Source: Allodiplogaster sudhausi
Lineage: Eukaryota > Nematoda > Chromadorea > Rhabditida > Diplogasteridae
Assembly: GCA_945643635.1 (NCBI GenBank)
Contig: CALZFC010000020.1
Span: forward strand, 3,912,001 to 3,976,000
Length of the DNA stretch: 64,000 nucleotides
Direction: 5' to 3'
The position numbers and the translations under genes were made by a program. Every line of letters begins with the position of its first letter. The first letter of the stretch is position 1. The notes under the pieces are model-generated. The model saw only the letters and a list, made by a program, of their open reading frames with translations, ran no database searches and was not told where the DNA came from. Below are positions 32,611 through 46,642 of this stretch, piece by piece.

Positions 32611-35600
32611 TTAGATCTTGCCGGTGACGAAGTTGGCGATAAGTTCGGGGACGGCGGCATCGAAGCCGGCAATGTCGAGCATCCCGCGTCCGTCGGGTCA
32701 GCGATCGTGAAGTTCGATGCCGTCATTCCACACACGATCAGACGGGCCTGGATACCCGACTTCTCTCGGTAGGCACGCATCGCCTCGAAGGGGTGCGTCT
32801 GAGGAGAAAGGGAGGTTCTTTGTCATCTCTTCTCTATCTCTCTCTCTCGCTTCTCTTTCTCTATCAACACTCTCTCATCGATCCCTCGTCAACTGACATT
32901 TCCAAAGTACGTCTCATTGTCGGTGAAGACGACGAACGCATCGAACTCCTTCTTGTTCTGGGCTGCCCACAGCATGGGGAGTGCGCAGTCGGTTTGTCCG
33001 AATCGGAGGTTGTCCATGACGTCGCTGACTTCTCCGAGAGTCATGGACGATGTGATGGCCAGCGGCACGAGTTCATCACAGAAGGCCACGGTCTCCAAGT
33101 GTTCCTCGCGACGAAGGAGGGTCATTCCAATGGCACTCGATGCCTGGCGGGCTGAGATCGCAGTGCCGAATATCTGCTGGGTCATGCTGCCTGCAAGAAT
33201 ATCATTTAGCAGGAATACCAAACAGAAAAAACTTGAGAAACAAGAAAGGCATGAAAGTCATGAAGGAAAAACGAAACCAGGAAATCTTCTAGAACTAATG
33301 AAGATCAACAGATCAGACATCAGTCAGAAGTCCACCCAAACTGACCAGAAACATCGAAGGCGAGGCAGAATCGCTTGCCGGTCGGCTCGACGTTCACGAA
33401 TGCCTTGTAGAAGGCGCTCTCGAGTGCATCGGAGACCTTCTGATCGGGCGTCCACTTCAGACTTCTCGCCCGCTCCTCTGTCGTAGATTCCCTTCGCGAG
33501 GAGAAGCTGAATCAGATGAATGCGAGCGGCCTTCAGCTTCGACTCGTCCGTCAACTCAGACTCCACCTTCTCCGCCTGTTCTCTTAAAGGAAAAGCTTAG
33601 TCAAGCAGAACAGGCCACGGGAGAGGAGTACAGTATTTTGCTCTTTCAGTGTTGATCTCGAAGGACGAAGCATAAAGAAGGACGTACCCCTCGAGGAGAC
33701 CGATGGTCTGCATCTTGGCGAGGTTCCTGATCATCGCCGTCATGGGCATCTTCTTGAGAAGGGCCGCCCAGATGGCACGCGAGTTGAGATGCTCAGTGGG
33801 CACGTGCTCGCGAACCATTCCTGAACACATTCTTTCTTTAAATATAACTCATTCCTCTTCACACTTAAAAAAACACCTCTCGGTTCCCGTAACAACTTCA
33901 TGTTAAGCATAGTCATCTTCTACTGTATAAACCCATTGATTCATACAAATTAGCGTTCACTTCATGCAACATTGGCCATTCATCATTAATTAACCATGCC
34001 AAGCCGCTTTCTCTTAACCCACTTACAAAATGAACACTCTTCAAACACAAAAGAATTCACTTACCGTAAGTAGTGATTGCATTGAGGATGTCCTTCTCTT
34101 GTGAGTCCTTGTTGAGTGTCTCGAAGGCGGCAAGGAAAGCGAGTGCCTTGCTCTTCTCGGCCTCCTCCAGCTGCTCCTTCGTGAAAGTGCTCTCCTTCCG
34201 TGGCTCCACCTTCGCCTTCTTAGCATCGCCCTTCTCCTCCTCGGCGCGACGCTTACGGTCCAGAGTTCCTGCATAGCAAATGAATTTAGAACGATGTCCT
34301 TTATCCTTGCTTCATGTTCTACATCAAAACAGTAGCTTCAAACACTTCGGAGACGAGGTCATGCACAGTAATACAAATAGTAACAGAAATAACTGGTATT
34401 AGACAACAAAAGAAATAGCACAAACCATGGAGAGCAAAGTAGAAGATGCTGTCGTAGATCTTCTGGTTGGGCCCATTCGGAGGAACGGGATGCGAGAGAC
34501 GGAGGAGATCGCCATTTGACCAGCCCTCGCGCTTACCGTACTTTGTGATGTGCATGGCGAGCTGCTCGGCTGGCTTCGAGAGGTACCTGGAATCCTTCAG
34601 TTTGTAGTTTGTAAAAGGAGAGGGGTCTACAAAATACGATGAAGTTGACGATCGAAGATGGCTGACCAATTCTGGATGACCTTCCTCATGAGTCTGCCCC
34701 AGCCGGTGGACTTGCCCTTGCCGGCCTCGGCCGTCTGGCCAGCGATGGCTTCGCAGTACTTGACGAACATGAAGAGGTGAGTCGGGATGCGGCAGACCTG
34801 AATGATTCATCAAACTACTAGCAATCTAAATGGAGAATAAATCGAAGAAAAACATCACATCTGAACAAAATCGATAGTTTAATTGAATGCTTTCGAGATA
34901 TTCACACGAACCTCATTGACGAGTGCGAATGCTTCCTTGTGCATCTGCTTGAGATAGGCAGCGTAGAGATGCGAGGAGGTGCCCTTCTTCTCCTTCCCGC
35001 CAACATCGCCCACCCTTAACATGGACAAGGGTAAAAGAGTAGTCAAGGAGGAAGAGGTGGTCGACAGAGGGACGTTAACCTTATAATGAAACACCTAATC
35101 CGCTCAGCCTCTGGAGGGAGTTGATTAGAAACAAGTTGCTGAACTGCATAGTACATAAAATCCAACCTGTATCGGGCGCAGAGAGCCAATGCCATCATGA
35201 CGGGCTGCTGTTTCGGATTACGGCCGGCCAGCGAGATCTCGCGGATTTCCTTCAGGATAAGGCTGGCCTTGCCTGTAATATAGATATATTCATGATATCA
35301 TTAGGCAGTAAGCAGGAAAGGATGGTAACTGTTTTGGCAAACCCTGGAGGGGCTTTTCTCAAGGAGGCACCTTAATGACTATCATTACTACAGCTTGCAT
35401 ATCTCCTCAATCTAAGGACTCTCGTTGCCATGGGCCAGATGCCAACTCGATCTCTTTGCCAAGGCCATATCTAGCCTGCCAGCTGGAATGCGTGTTCTCA
35501 GCCAACCTCGATGAATGATGTCCTTGAGTGCCTCGATGTTGTCCATCTCGAGTTCCTCCTTGCTCACGTAGTAAGTGCCAGAGGCGCAGCCGAGGATGAG

Positions 35601-35972
35601 AAAGCGGCGGACTCGCGTCTCGTCGCTCACCGCGAATACGAAGCCGCCCGCGTTGTTCTCCACCTGCATCATTTTCATGCTTAACATATTCAAAAAAAAA
35701 CTCAGAAGCGGTACATAGAAAGAGAGCATTAAAACAGCTTTAGTACTAAAACTACCAGGAACAACAGCCAGCCAAAGGCACTTAATCAAGAATATCTTTC
35801 CGACCTGGTCCTTCCTGATTCGGATCATCTGGCCGGGCGGGAAGTTCTTGATGACGATGAAGCCATCTTCGTCCTCGCCCACGAAGTCGGGGTCGCGAGC
35901 ATCGAGGGCGGCTGAGATTCTGCTCTCGAGATCGCTGATCGATTCGAATGACTCGACGCGCCACAGAGACAT
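32611..35972 (-). CDS. RO60: Ro60 (60 kDa SS-A/Ro, TROVE + vWA domains) with two apparent frameshifts
   Basis: Ring-shaped RNA-binding protein that binds Y RNAs and misfolded small RNAs; the worm relative is rop-1. Exons, high to low: 35972-35805, 35663-35507, 35272-35167, 35014-34912, 34797-34667, 34586-34426, 34268-34065, 33820-33688, 33582-33346, 33190-32898, 32798-32611. TROVE segments: [60 protein letters not shown]. vWA segments: FDVSGSMTQQ (MIDAS), [26 protein letters not shown]. Frame breaks: near 33456-33462 (EKS then KWTPDQ, one base extra or two missing) and near 32680-32686 (DAG then MLDIAG, one base missing). Flanking exons remain in phase. Pseudogene or sequence error. Confidence 0.88.
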
Positions 35973-37354
35973 CTTCCTTGTCTGGCAAATAAAAGAGACA
36001 ATTTACCATTCAACGTACATCCCATAAAGTGTGAGGCAACAATATAACTTACGCGGAAAGACCAATAGAAAAGGAGGAATATATACAGAAGCTAATCCAA
36101 AGTGAAGAAAGTCGGATAAATCAGCCGCCTGAAGACTTTAGCAAAGTGTCAGTGGCGACGAGAGCAAGAGAACCATGGAAACCTGTGGCCTCCCTACATC
36201 TGCAACGCGGCGTAAGTCTTGCACAATCGGATGCAATGGTGAATGACGGTGAGAGAGCAGTAAAAGGAGAGAGAGTGAGAGAGAGCGGAGGGAGGTGATA
36301 GGGAAGAGAGAGAGAGTGAGTGAGAATGAGTGAGTGAGAATGAGTGAGAGAGAGAGAGTGAGAGTGAGTGAGAATGAGTGAGAGAGAGAGAGGAAGGTAG
36401 AGAGCCAGAGGAAAAAAGAGCATAGGAAAGAGCACAAACAGCGATAGAGCGGTGACTCATCCTATGCTCGCCCCTCCTAAACGAACTCTTACCATTGCCA
36501 AACCACTTGCATGCACATTCAACTCACAATCAACAAGGAAATAAAAAGTTGTTCGAGATCGCACGATGTATTCTTCCTCGCTGTCAGTTAAAAACAGGAA
36601 AATGACAATGGTATCAGAATTTAAAATTTTATCCACAAGAAGACCAAGCGTGAATTTCGCAATGAAAGAGCAATCCAGAAGCATCACAACCTTCTAGACA
36701 TTTTATCACAATCTGCATTCGAAATACGAAGATACACGGGGAAAGGGCTGGACGGGAGTGTTGTCCAACCCACCCGAAATGTTTAGTTAGCTAACACGTC
36801 TATCGATTCAGCCAAATACTCGAACATCAAGGTCGAGCAAAGTGAGAGGCAGAACACTTTTAGAAATGGAAAAGAGATGCCCCCAAATCGCAAGTGAACA
36901 AGAGGAAAGGCTAGGACAAAGTCCGATGAAAACGAAGAAGATTTCATACGAGCAGCACCGGTAATGGCAACGTGCGAGGTGCATGACTATGCACACTCAG
37001 GACCGCAGAAGAAGATATCAATCTTACTAAGATTTACATCTCTATCCCAACAACAACAAAAAAGGAGGAGAAAAACGTGCAAAGACAGTAGAGTCGACGG
37101 CAGAGGCAACATGACGAAAACCTTTTTGAGCCGATAAACATACAGTATCTAGGCAGTATCGGTTACACACTAAATTTCATGCTTATAATTACGGTGTAGA
37201 TACCTTTGAACGCTGCGATCTCGTACACAATCAATATTTGCAATTGTATAATCATAAATAGCTACGTAAAATATATGCATTTTTAAAACCATCGAGCTAA
37301 TGTTACAGTCCCCTGTTGCTGGAATGCTCATACTATAATAAGCAGTAGGATGCT

Positions 37355-37395
<41 letters not shown>

Positions 37396-37451
37396 TCTCT
37401 CTCTCTAATTCTCTCTCCCCATTCTCTCCCTCTGTCTGCTCCTATCTCCTC
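35973..37451. other. Intergenic between Ro60 and ERp44
   Basis: GA tract (about 36255-36400), AT-rich sequence, then a CT tract (about 37359-37440) ending at the ERp44 stop. No gene recognised. Confidence 0.6.
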
Positions 37452-39920
37452 TCACAACTCAGTCTTCATGAGTAGTGAGTATCTCTTCTCGCTCGGCTTG
37501 AGTTCCTTGAAGATGGATGGCGGCGGGCTGGAGCCATGTCCGTGTGGCTTGGCGCCCGGCGGGCCGGCCTTTCCATCGTTGGATGCGTCTGGCGGTCCGC
37601 CATTCGCATCTTGCCACTTGCTCAGGTCGATCATCTTCTGGTCCAGGTTCTCATGGAACTCCTGCATCGGAATAGCATTAGAGAGGTGTGAAAGGAGAAT
37701 ATACATTTTCCGTTACATATCGTTGCGAAGAGAGAGAGAGAGATAGAGAGAATAAAAGAGTGAGAGAGAGAGAAATAGAGAGAAAGATAGATAACGGAAG
37801 AGAAAGTTGAATATAGCGATGGAGAGATAAAGGATGATCGAGAGACAAGCAAAGTGAAAGAAGGAGAGGAACTGGCCTTGTGCAGTTTGCCCGAGTGGAG
37901 ATCCATGATGAACTGGCGCAGCTTGCCTGGCACAGCGAGCTCGTCCATGTTCGGGAAGAGGAACATGTGCTGGAAGGAGTCGATGGCCAGCACAGGCAGA
38001 TCCACCTTGGACTTCCCGAGATGCCTCAGGGGATGCGCGAACTTGAAGCCGTCCGCGAGCAACGCGTTCACCGACGCCTTCTGGTCCGGCAACTCACGAA
38101 TCACCTGCAGTGAGAAGGCATTCCAAGATTAAACATGATTTATATCTCGGACAGTTCCGGAAGAGAAATAGAATAACACGGGATGGAAAATTTAAAAAAA
38201 ATACTTAAAAAAACACGGTAAAAAATAATGAAGAGTGAAATGATGAATGGAATGGAGACACGACTGACATGCTCGGTGAACATCTTGTCGAGATCCTTGC
38301 GAGCGGGATCGCGGAAGAAGATGAGGAAGGGCAGCCCCTCCTCGGTCAGCTCCTCCACGTTCTCGAATGTCACCTCTCTCACCAGAGGAATGCACTTGTC
38401 GGTCAGCCACTGCTTCAGGAAGTCGTAGTTGTTGATGTCGCCCGTGTACTAAAGGAAGAGAGAAAAATTTAGACAAGTGGAGGGAGTATAGTATGTATGT
38501 ACATATATTATCATACTAAAATTATAATTTTTTTCATAAATTCAATTAATCTCATAATTAGCATAGCTATCGACAAAACACAAAATGGAAAGAACCGAAC
38601 CTTCTGCTCCTCATCCGAGTGCGGATCGCGGAAGAGGATCGAGTCCTCAGGGAAGGACGAATGGAAGGAGACAAAGAATGAGCACTCCTCGCGAAGGATC
38701 GAAGCGACTTTCTGAGGCAGAGAAAAGAGTGGAGAGTTCGAGACAGTTTTCTCTTTGTTTCTCGATACATTTCACATTTCACATTATTCAACTCTTGGGC
38801 TGAATCAAGAAAATTTGCAGTGGAATAAGAAATGCAAAACGTCTGTGCTTTAGCAGTGATTATTATAAGAGAGTCATTCCAAATACAATTATAAAAAAGT
38901 AATAAAATGCCTTAGAAACCTTGAGATTGACGAGGCCGGCCGAGTCGGCATTGGCGAAGCGAGCGATGACATTCCTCTTGGAGGAGTCGATGTTCGCCTT
39001 GAGCTGCTCGTCCGAAGTGAACTCGCTCATCGCAGTGGACAGCTGCTGCAGCACGAACTCCGTCAGGGCTTCCACCGACCGGGTCGAGCTGAACACTTTT
39101 CATCACTTTGTTCTTTCCTAATTTTCATTCATTCAATCTGGAATATGTAATCTTTAAAAAAAATTAAAAGAATATGAAAATCTACTGTTATCCATCCCTC
39201 CAAAAAATGTAGATGTCAGAATAAGAATGACACACCGGTACTCTTTCGTGACGAGCTCGCCGTTCACGAAGATCTTCATGGTCGGGTACTTGTTCACGAA
39301 GTACTTATCGGCGACGTCGGCCTGAGGAAAAGGTTGAAAGGAATCAAACTGGCCATGAAACAAGGATAAGATCATGCTTGAAGGGCACAGACTAACGGAA
39401 TAAGAACAAGAAGAGAGAGTGATTGTGAGATGAAAAGAGCGAGGAAGAGAAAAAGAGAGCAACACAACGACAGAGGCAGAGCAAGACGTTCAGGGTGGAG
39501 AGAAACCGCGTACCTGCTGCACCGAGTCAACAATTGCCCACGTTGCGCTGGCTCTGGGATGCTGCTCCTTGAACTTGATGGCAGACTCCTCGAAGATTGG
39601 CTTCAATCGACGAGAGAAGGGACACCAGTCAGCGCAGAAGGCAACGAAGACCACCTAAAGAGAGGAGAGAGAGAGGAGAGAGGAGAGAGGAGAGAGAGAG
39701 AGAGAAAGTGAGAATAGAGAAGTATATATGCCTACATATGTATGTAGTTCCACCCATTTATAGTAATTGTCGTAACATAAAAAGTAATCGATGTTTTTCC
39801 AACCTGTGCTCCATTGATGACCTGATCGAGATTCTGCGAGCTGAGCTGCACAGCTTGCGCGTCGATGAAAGGCAGAAGGTCAAGAGAGAGCAAGACGCCG
39901 GCCAGCACGGACATTCTCAT
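37452..39920 (-). CDS. ERP44: Endoplasmic reticulum resident protein 44 (thioredoxin-family chaperone)
   Basis: Retains unassembled disulfide-linked secretory proteins and recycles them from the early secretory pathway. Exons, high to low: 39920-39804, 39654-39514, 39321-39236, 39088-38920, 38711-38601, 38448-38269, 38104-37877, 37661-37452, all in phase. Signal peptide MRMSVLAGVLLSLDLLPFID. The thioredoxin a-domain carries the single-cysteine CxFS active site as WCPFS, with an additional Cys three residues earlier (CADWCPFS). Later family blocks: SKRNVIARFANADS, CIPLVREVTFEN, EELTEEGLPFLIFF, VLAIDSFQHMFLFP and LHSGKLHKEFH. The C-terminus KTEL is a KDEL-type retrieval signal. Length matches the family. 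The last intron uses a GC donor (AAG|GCCAGT at 37876). Confidence 0.96.
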
Positions 39921-40161
39921 CTTCCTCAGCAAACTAATATATTTATTTCCATTTTAAATATATTTAAATAACGAAAATAATCAATAATTTATAATGCTGC
40001 CAATAAAAAAAATGAATAAGAAAAAATAAGTCATCCCTATGGTCATCATAATATTAGCGGCAAAAATTGAAAGCTGTTTAAAGGGAAGGTGAAAAAGTAT
40101 ACGCCGACGGGGATAAGAAGGAAATCGAGATTTGGGTCAAACGAAGATCTTCTCTCACTCA

Positions 40162-40192
<31 letters not shown>

Positions 40193-41046
40193 GGATTAAG
40201 GAGGTGAGGGAGAGAAAGAGGGGGAGAGAGAAAGAGGAGAGATAGAGAACGGTGCCAGAGAGTGAGAGAGTGAGAACGATAAAGAGAATCGAAAGGGAGA
40301 CCAACCCAGGAAGGATAAGAATGACAAATTGTGGAAGTCTCTCAAAAACATATTCTTTCTCTCCTTCTTTCGCTCTCTCTCTCTCTCTCTCTCTCTTCTT
40401 CCATTCTATTTGTCTTCATTTCCTCATCCGTCTATGTTCTCGGCTTCTATCTCTCCACAAGTTCGTCATTCACCACTATTTCCTCCCTCGAATAAAACGT
40501 GAACCCGCTGCACTACGCACGCAAACAGGCGAGCAAAAGCTTGAGAGAGAGAGAGAGAGAGAGACAGAGAAAGACAGAGAAAGACTAGTGAGAAATAGCG
40601 GAGAATCACTAGAGGGGGCAAAGAAACCGTCAGAACAGAGGATTCGCGCAGCTGAAAGGGCAACTGTAGAGGAAGACGGAAAGCGGGTAAATGACGAAGT
40701 TAGAGAGTGCAGAATGGGGAGAGATCCACAGGGAAAGGAAGGATTCTACAGATCACGCCTGAATCGATCGACTGCGCAGTCGCATATTATTGTCAATCGT
40801 CCGAGAGAGAAGGAGAGAGAGAGAGAGAGAAGTGAGAGAGATAGAGATAGAGACGGAGATAGAGAGATGAAGAGGGATAGAGGAAGAGCGAGCGAGGAGG
40901 AGATGCGGATAGGGAGATGAAGAGAAACTAGAGAAAAAGACGGCCGTAGAATGAGAAGGAGATTGAGACTAAGACACAACAGAGACCAGCGAGATACATT
41001 AGAAACAAGACAAGCTGAGATGGTGAAGACGGACCATATTTCAGCT

Positions 41047-41082
<36 letters not shown>

Positions 41083-41559
41083 CATTTCTAGACTGCTCGA
41101 TCCTCTTCTTGCTCTCTTCCTATTTCTCTCTCTCCCTGTCTCTCTCTCTCTCGTTCTCTCTCTCTCTTTCTCATGCTCTCTGCATCTCTTTATCGTCTGA
41201 TTCTTTCTTTCTTCTATTCACTATCCTTGCTGTAAAGGGTGACTGGCAATATCAACGACAAGATATTATCGCTCGCCAGCACTTCGTCGAACGAAAATTT
41301 TCGTATGAATTTCTTTTCTCTTCTTCAGCATTCAACAAAATGGTCACAGAGTACACATGTTAACGGCAGTGAAACAATTTACATAATAAATTTCGATTAA
41401 AAGAAGTTTCGAACGAAATGTCACAAACAGTTTGTTGCACCTAATATTGAAACTCGAGATAATGAGATAGACTACCGCGTAGATCCTAATGCAAATTCTA
41501 GCTGAATCATTCAATGTCAGACTTTCGTGGTATGAGATTTGTGGGAGGGCGGGAGATAT

Positions 41560-41598
<39 letters not shown>

Positions 41599-43294
41599 TA
41601 GTGAGGGATCATGTAAGAATGGAGGCGAGCGAGAAAGAATGAGTGAGGGTGAGTGAGATAGCAAGAATGAAGGAGAGAGAAGAGAGCGAGAGAGAGAGAG
41701 AATGAGAGAGAGAGAGAAGATGGGACTGGAACGGGGGGAGAGAACTGGTAGCAGCCGCAGCGGCATGGTCCAACTCGTTCTGCCCTTCCCCCATCTTCTC
41801 CCACTAATTCTTCCTTTCCAGGCGCAGAGTGAGACCCAGTCGTAACCATCATAGCTTCTTCACTCTGGCATCTCTTGTACTTGTTCAGCACCATCGTTCT
41901 ACCCACCCTCGCCCCTCTCTCTCCAGCTCTCTCCCTTTCTCTATCTCTCCTTCTTCTCTCTCTCTTTCTCTTTTCACTTTCTCTGGTTTCCCTCCTTTAA
42001 GCATTTCACCATTTCCTACTTCGATGACAGTCTTTTTTGCAGCCGAATCGGAGAAGAAAGGACAGAGAGACAAAACAAAGCTAAGACCATTTGTGGCAAG
42101 ACGAAGATTGAACAGGAAATAACGTACAATTACTTGCCATAGGTTTAACTAATTTTTTCACAGATGTATGTACATTCTTCTTCTTGTCTAGACGACCCTT
42201 TAGGAAGCCATAAGAAACCATTCCATTTGATTAGTTTCGGATTGCTTTTATGAATACTTACGGTTAGCTTTCTCAAAGAGAAGACAAACACTTCGAGAAC
42301 GGTGCTAAAATGAAGGCAACGTGCCAAAATTTCTGTGTCTATTTCATTCCGTAATCATACACTGAAGAATGATTGGTATCACTGTTAGGAATTCAGTGAT
42401 AATGGATGAGGAACAGCTCATGGAAAGTACATATCGGAACAGGTTTTTGTGAGAAACAAGAAGTGGGCATTGGAAGGGGTAACATTATAGCGGTGTGACA
42501 TTATAACATGTTAGGTAAGATATTTTTCCGCGGCAATTCGCACTCTCAATCTTATTCGAACGAGGCTATTACCAACTCCCGTGGCCGTCACGGCAATACG
42601 CCAGAGTACTTATTTGTCGGTGCTCGAGATTGAGACAGCGATGGGTGGAGAAGAGAGAGAACAACTTTTACTGTTCTAAGCTGATCTGTGTATTGGAACA
42701 CGGATGTTAGGGCTCGCCGACTTCCTTGAGTCTCTTGACGAGGCGAGACTCCTCATGCCAGAAGATCGGCCAGCTCGACTACGAATGCTCGGGTGGATGG
42801 AGCGAGGTGGGGGGCTGGATGGGGCTAAACCTTTCTACCCTCTACCGTATAACCTTCTAAAGTAGTCACACAAAGAAATTCGGCATCTGTCTTTCATTTC
42901 CAAGGGATGCTCATCTTTCTGGAGAGGAAGCGTCTCAAAAAAATAATAAAAATGAACGGTAGTGAAAGCGAAAAGGGAAAACGGAAGCATGAACATTTCT
43001 TGGCTGGCTGGGCGCCGATTCCGCGGTTTGACGACGATGCAATTCTCTGAAGAAGGGGCCATTTCGACTTCTGAATGGACGAACAGAAGCAGGGGGACAA
43101 TAAAAGTGATGGGAGAGATTCATTATAAAAGGCAGGAGAGAGAAGACTTAGCCATTCGGAAGAAGAGCGCTCTTCTTCGGCTGCTTCTCCTCCAGCCGTC
43201 GTTGACGTTTTGTGTTTTAAATTATTGTAAAAATATTCAAATTTCTCTATTTTTTTATCGTTTCTCATCTTTTTCAGGGCGATAAACTTACGCC
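39921..43294. other. Long intergenic region with CT/GA tracts
   Basis: GA/CT microsatellites at about 40158-40200, 40375-40395, 41048-41080, 41563-41600 and 41660-41720. A candidate minus-strand terminal exon, 42778-42707 (TCGTAG acceptor; SSWPIFWHEESRLVKRLKE then stop), has coding-like codons. An open minus-strand segment lies near 43075-42990. No complete gene could be assembled. Confidence 0.4.
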
Positions 43295-43663
43295 ATGGGC
43301 GCACGAAGCCGCAACGGATTCTCTTTGCAATGTTGGTTTTTTTTAAACTTTTAAATAAAAGGGAAGTGCATTCGGAGAATGGGCAAGAGATGAGAGAATG
43401 AGTGCGGGAAAGCGACAGAGGCACATACATAGAGAGAGAGAGAGCGAGAGAGAGAGAGAGAGAGAGAGAGAGTGAGAGGGAGAGAGAGGGAGAGAGAGAG
43501 AGGGAGAGAGAGAGGGAGAGGGAGAGAGAGAGAGAGGGAGAGAGAGAGGGAGAGAGAGAGCGAGAGAGTGAGAGAGAGCGAGAGAGCAAAAGAGAGAGAG
43601 AGGGAGAGAGAAAGAGCGAGAGAGTGAGAGGAAGAGAGAGAGCGAGAGAGAGAGCGAGACAGC

Positions 43664-43699
<36 letters not shown>

Positions 43700-44344
43700 A
43701 GGAGAGAGAGAACGAGCGAGAGAGAGAGAGAGCGAGAGAGAGAGAGAGCAGAGTGAATCTGCAGGGAAGGCCTTCGTCCCCTTGGCCCTCTGCTGCCTAC
43801 TGCAATGCCCGCCCGTGCACGGGCAATGCCCAAACATAACGGTCGGCCCGAATCAGGATGCGATCATTGCCCAAGCAGCGAATACAGATACCCCCAACAG
43901 CGAGCTCTCGGTAGCCACCGTTTACTGCAAGAAGTGTTAGTTTAAAAAAATTAAATGCACATAAATATAAATACAATAAAATATTTAAAAAAAATTATGA
44001 ACCTTGACGAAACACTATTCTTCATAAATAATTTGAACACTAATTGCTTCAGACTACTACTACCAAAACCAGGAGTTTGGCGCTAACGGACAAGAATTCC
44101 AATGCAAAGGAGGAAAATGGGTCGACAACAATGGCGGGACGGCTGTCAGTTCTATTGTGTGATATTATCAAATATCTGCTTTTTACTTTTCAAAAGAAAA
44201 TACAAATTAGCGTTTGGCCACCACATAAATGGTTGATTGAGATCGGACTGCATATAGAGGGGTATAAAGGGTAATATGGAGCGAAAGAGAGAGAGAGAGA
44301 GAGAGATAGAGAGAGAGAAAGGGAGAGGCAGAGTGAGACAGAGC

Positions 44345-44377
<33 letters not shown>

Positions 44378-46596
44378 AGAGAGAGAGAGAGCTATAGAGA
44401 GAGAGAGCTAGAGAGAGAGAGAGCTAGAGAGTGAGAGGAAAGAATAGCATGACTTTAGGTGGTGGACACTAAATGTCTGCCCGGCTGCGAGTTGATCAAA
44501 CCACGCTTCGCGGAATTCACCCCCCCTCTCCCAGCCGAATACCGTAATCGCGACGGAATTCTCTGGGCGAAAGGCATAACCGTGCGTACAAAGTGTAACA
44601 GCGGTAAGCTTTCTCTTGAGGATAAGCAAGGATACTTATAGTCAGATTGAACATGTGAAAATTTATTTGGAAACGAATCGATGAAGAAAATACAGATACC
44701 TAATGAACATCAATTTTCTTCTCCATGTAATACCAATCCAAAAGACAGACTTTAAAGATCCAAAACTTGCGGAGCTCCCTTCGAATGACGTTAAAGCTAA
44801 TGCAAACTTCAGGGTACCTCTTCAAGAGCGGATCCGCAGAGGAGTTAGAGGTGCATCTCTGTGAGGGAGGAAGCAGCTCGGCGTGGACGGTGAAGAGTGG
44901 CCTGCCAGGCTTACCAGGACAGTGCGAGGAGGGATGCGATCCAATCCCACAACTGTACGACTTCTCTCTCTCTCTCACTCTTTCTCTCACTCTTTCTCAT
45001 TCTCCCACAAACTCTTTCTCTCTCACTCTGTCTCTCTCAATTTTGACTGTCCACCATTATATGCATATGTCTTCATGAATTCTTAAGAGTGATTCCCAAC
45101 TCTGTGACAGTCGTGAACGACCCGGCAACGGACGGTGTAGTTCGGCCTCAGGAAACTTACGAGTTCAGCTGCAGAGAAGGTTCATAGATTGGGAGTGAGA
45201 GATCGCCAGAGACACAGAAACAATATTCGCAATTTCCCGATGCGGTCAAATTGGCTAAGTAGGAAGCAAATATCATTCCATTTTCATGTCTCTTTTTTCC
45301 TTATTTAGAATAAAATAAAAGTGAGAGAATAAACATTGAGCGATAAAACACCTACTGTTTATAGGCTACTTCTACGCGGATAAGCTGAAGCTTAAGCAGC
45401 GACTGCAATGCCGAGATGTTGAATACTTTGAAGGGAATGCTCCATTTACTGGTGTAGAGCAGGTCAGAGAAAAGAGGAAATAAGAACAGAGACAGAAATA
45501 GAAAGAAAGAGACGGAGAGAGAGATAGAGAGAGATAGAGAGAGAGGAATAGAGAGGGAGAGAGAGAGTGATAGAAAGAAAGAGAGGGAGAGGGAGATAGA
45601 GAGGGAGAGATAGAGAGAGAGATAGAGAGGGAGAGAGAGAAATAAAGAGGGAGAGAGGGAGATAGAGAAAGAGAGAGAAAAAAAGGTTGGGAGAGAAAAA
45701 GGGATAGAGAGAGAGAGGGAGAGAGAGAGAAGAATGCCTCAGTGCTTCTCGAATGGCTGTCCTCGTATCACGCCGTCCATCAACGCCGATAAGTATGCCT
45801 TCGTCAACTATACCGATAACTGCGATCAAACCAAGAGCACCGTGGACGAAAAGTGTCAAGTCCTAATCACCTGCTCAAAGTGTCAGTTATGGAGTTACTA
45901 AAAGAGAGAGAGAGAGTGGGAGAGAGAGAGAAAAGAGAGAATAGAGATAAGGAGGAAGAGAGAGAGAGAGAGAGAACGGAAGAGGTGCTTTAGGGAGAAG
46001 CCAGAGAAAAAGACAAGAGCTACAGTAAAAAGCTGAGGGGAACTTAATAAAGGGAATATGTATAGACATAGTAGTTCGTAGAGAGAGAGAGAAAGAGAGA
46101 GAGAGCGAGATGAGTTGCTTGCAGTCCGATTCTTCCCGTCTGCGGTGAACGCGCGTGGTTTGAATCTGAAATGCGTGAACGGCTCCTGGCTGGACGTGGT
46201 GAACCAGCCGGTCGTGCCCGTCTGCGGCATCTACGGCGAGCAGTGCATGCCCGGCTGTCCGCTCCTGACTCCTGACGAACTCGGCAACGTCACCATCGTC
46301 GGCAGTGACCCCGGCGCATCACAAGACAACCTGGTCGGGCAGACAGATTACTATTTTAAGAGAAAAACAATGAAGAAATCAAGGAAGACACGGAAAGGTC
46401 TGTTCTTCTCAAAATAGTTTCTCGAGACTGTTGAGTCAGCAACAGCATTCTCAATTGTTTCGATGACATGGCACGGCCTACAGATCAAGCTTAGATTTAA
46501 AGCATGATCTTTTTAGGGCCGAAATGGCGAGCAGCTCTTCTACCGCGTTGGCACTATCATCATTACGCAGTGCAAGACAGGTTGGGCATGCGGTGA

Positions 46597-46642
<46 letters not shown>

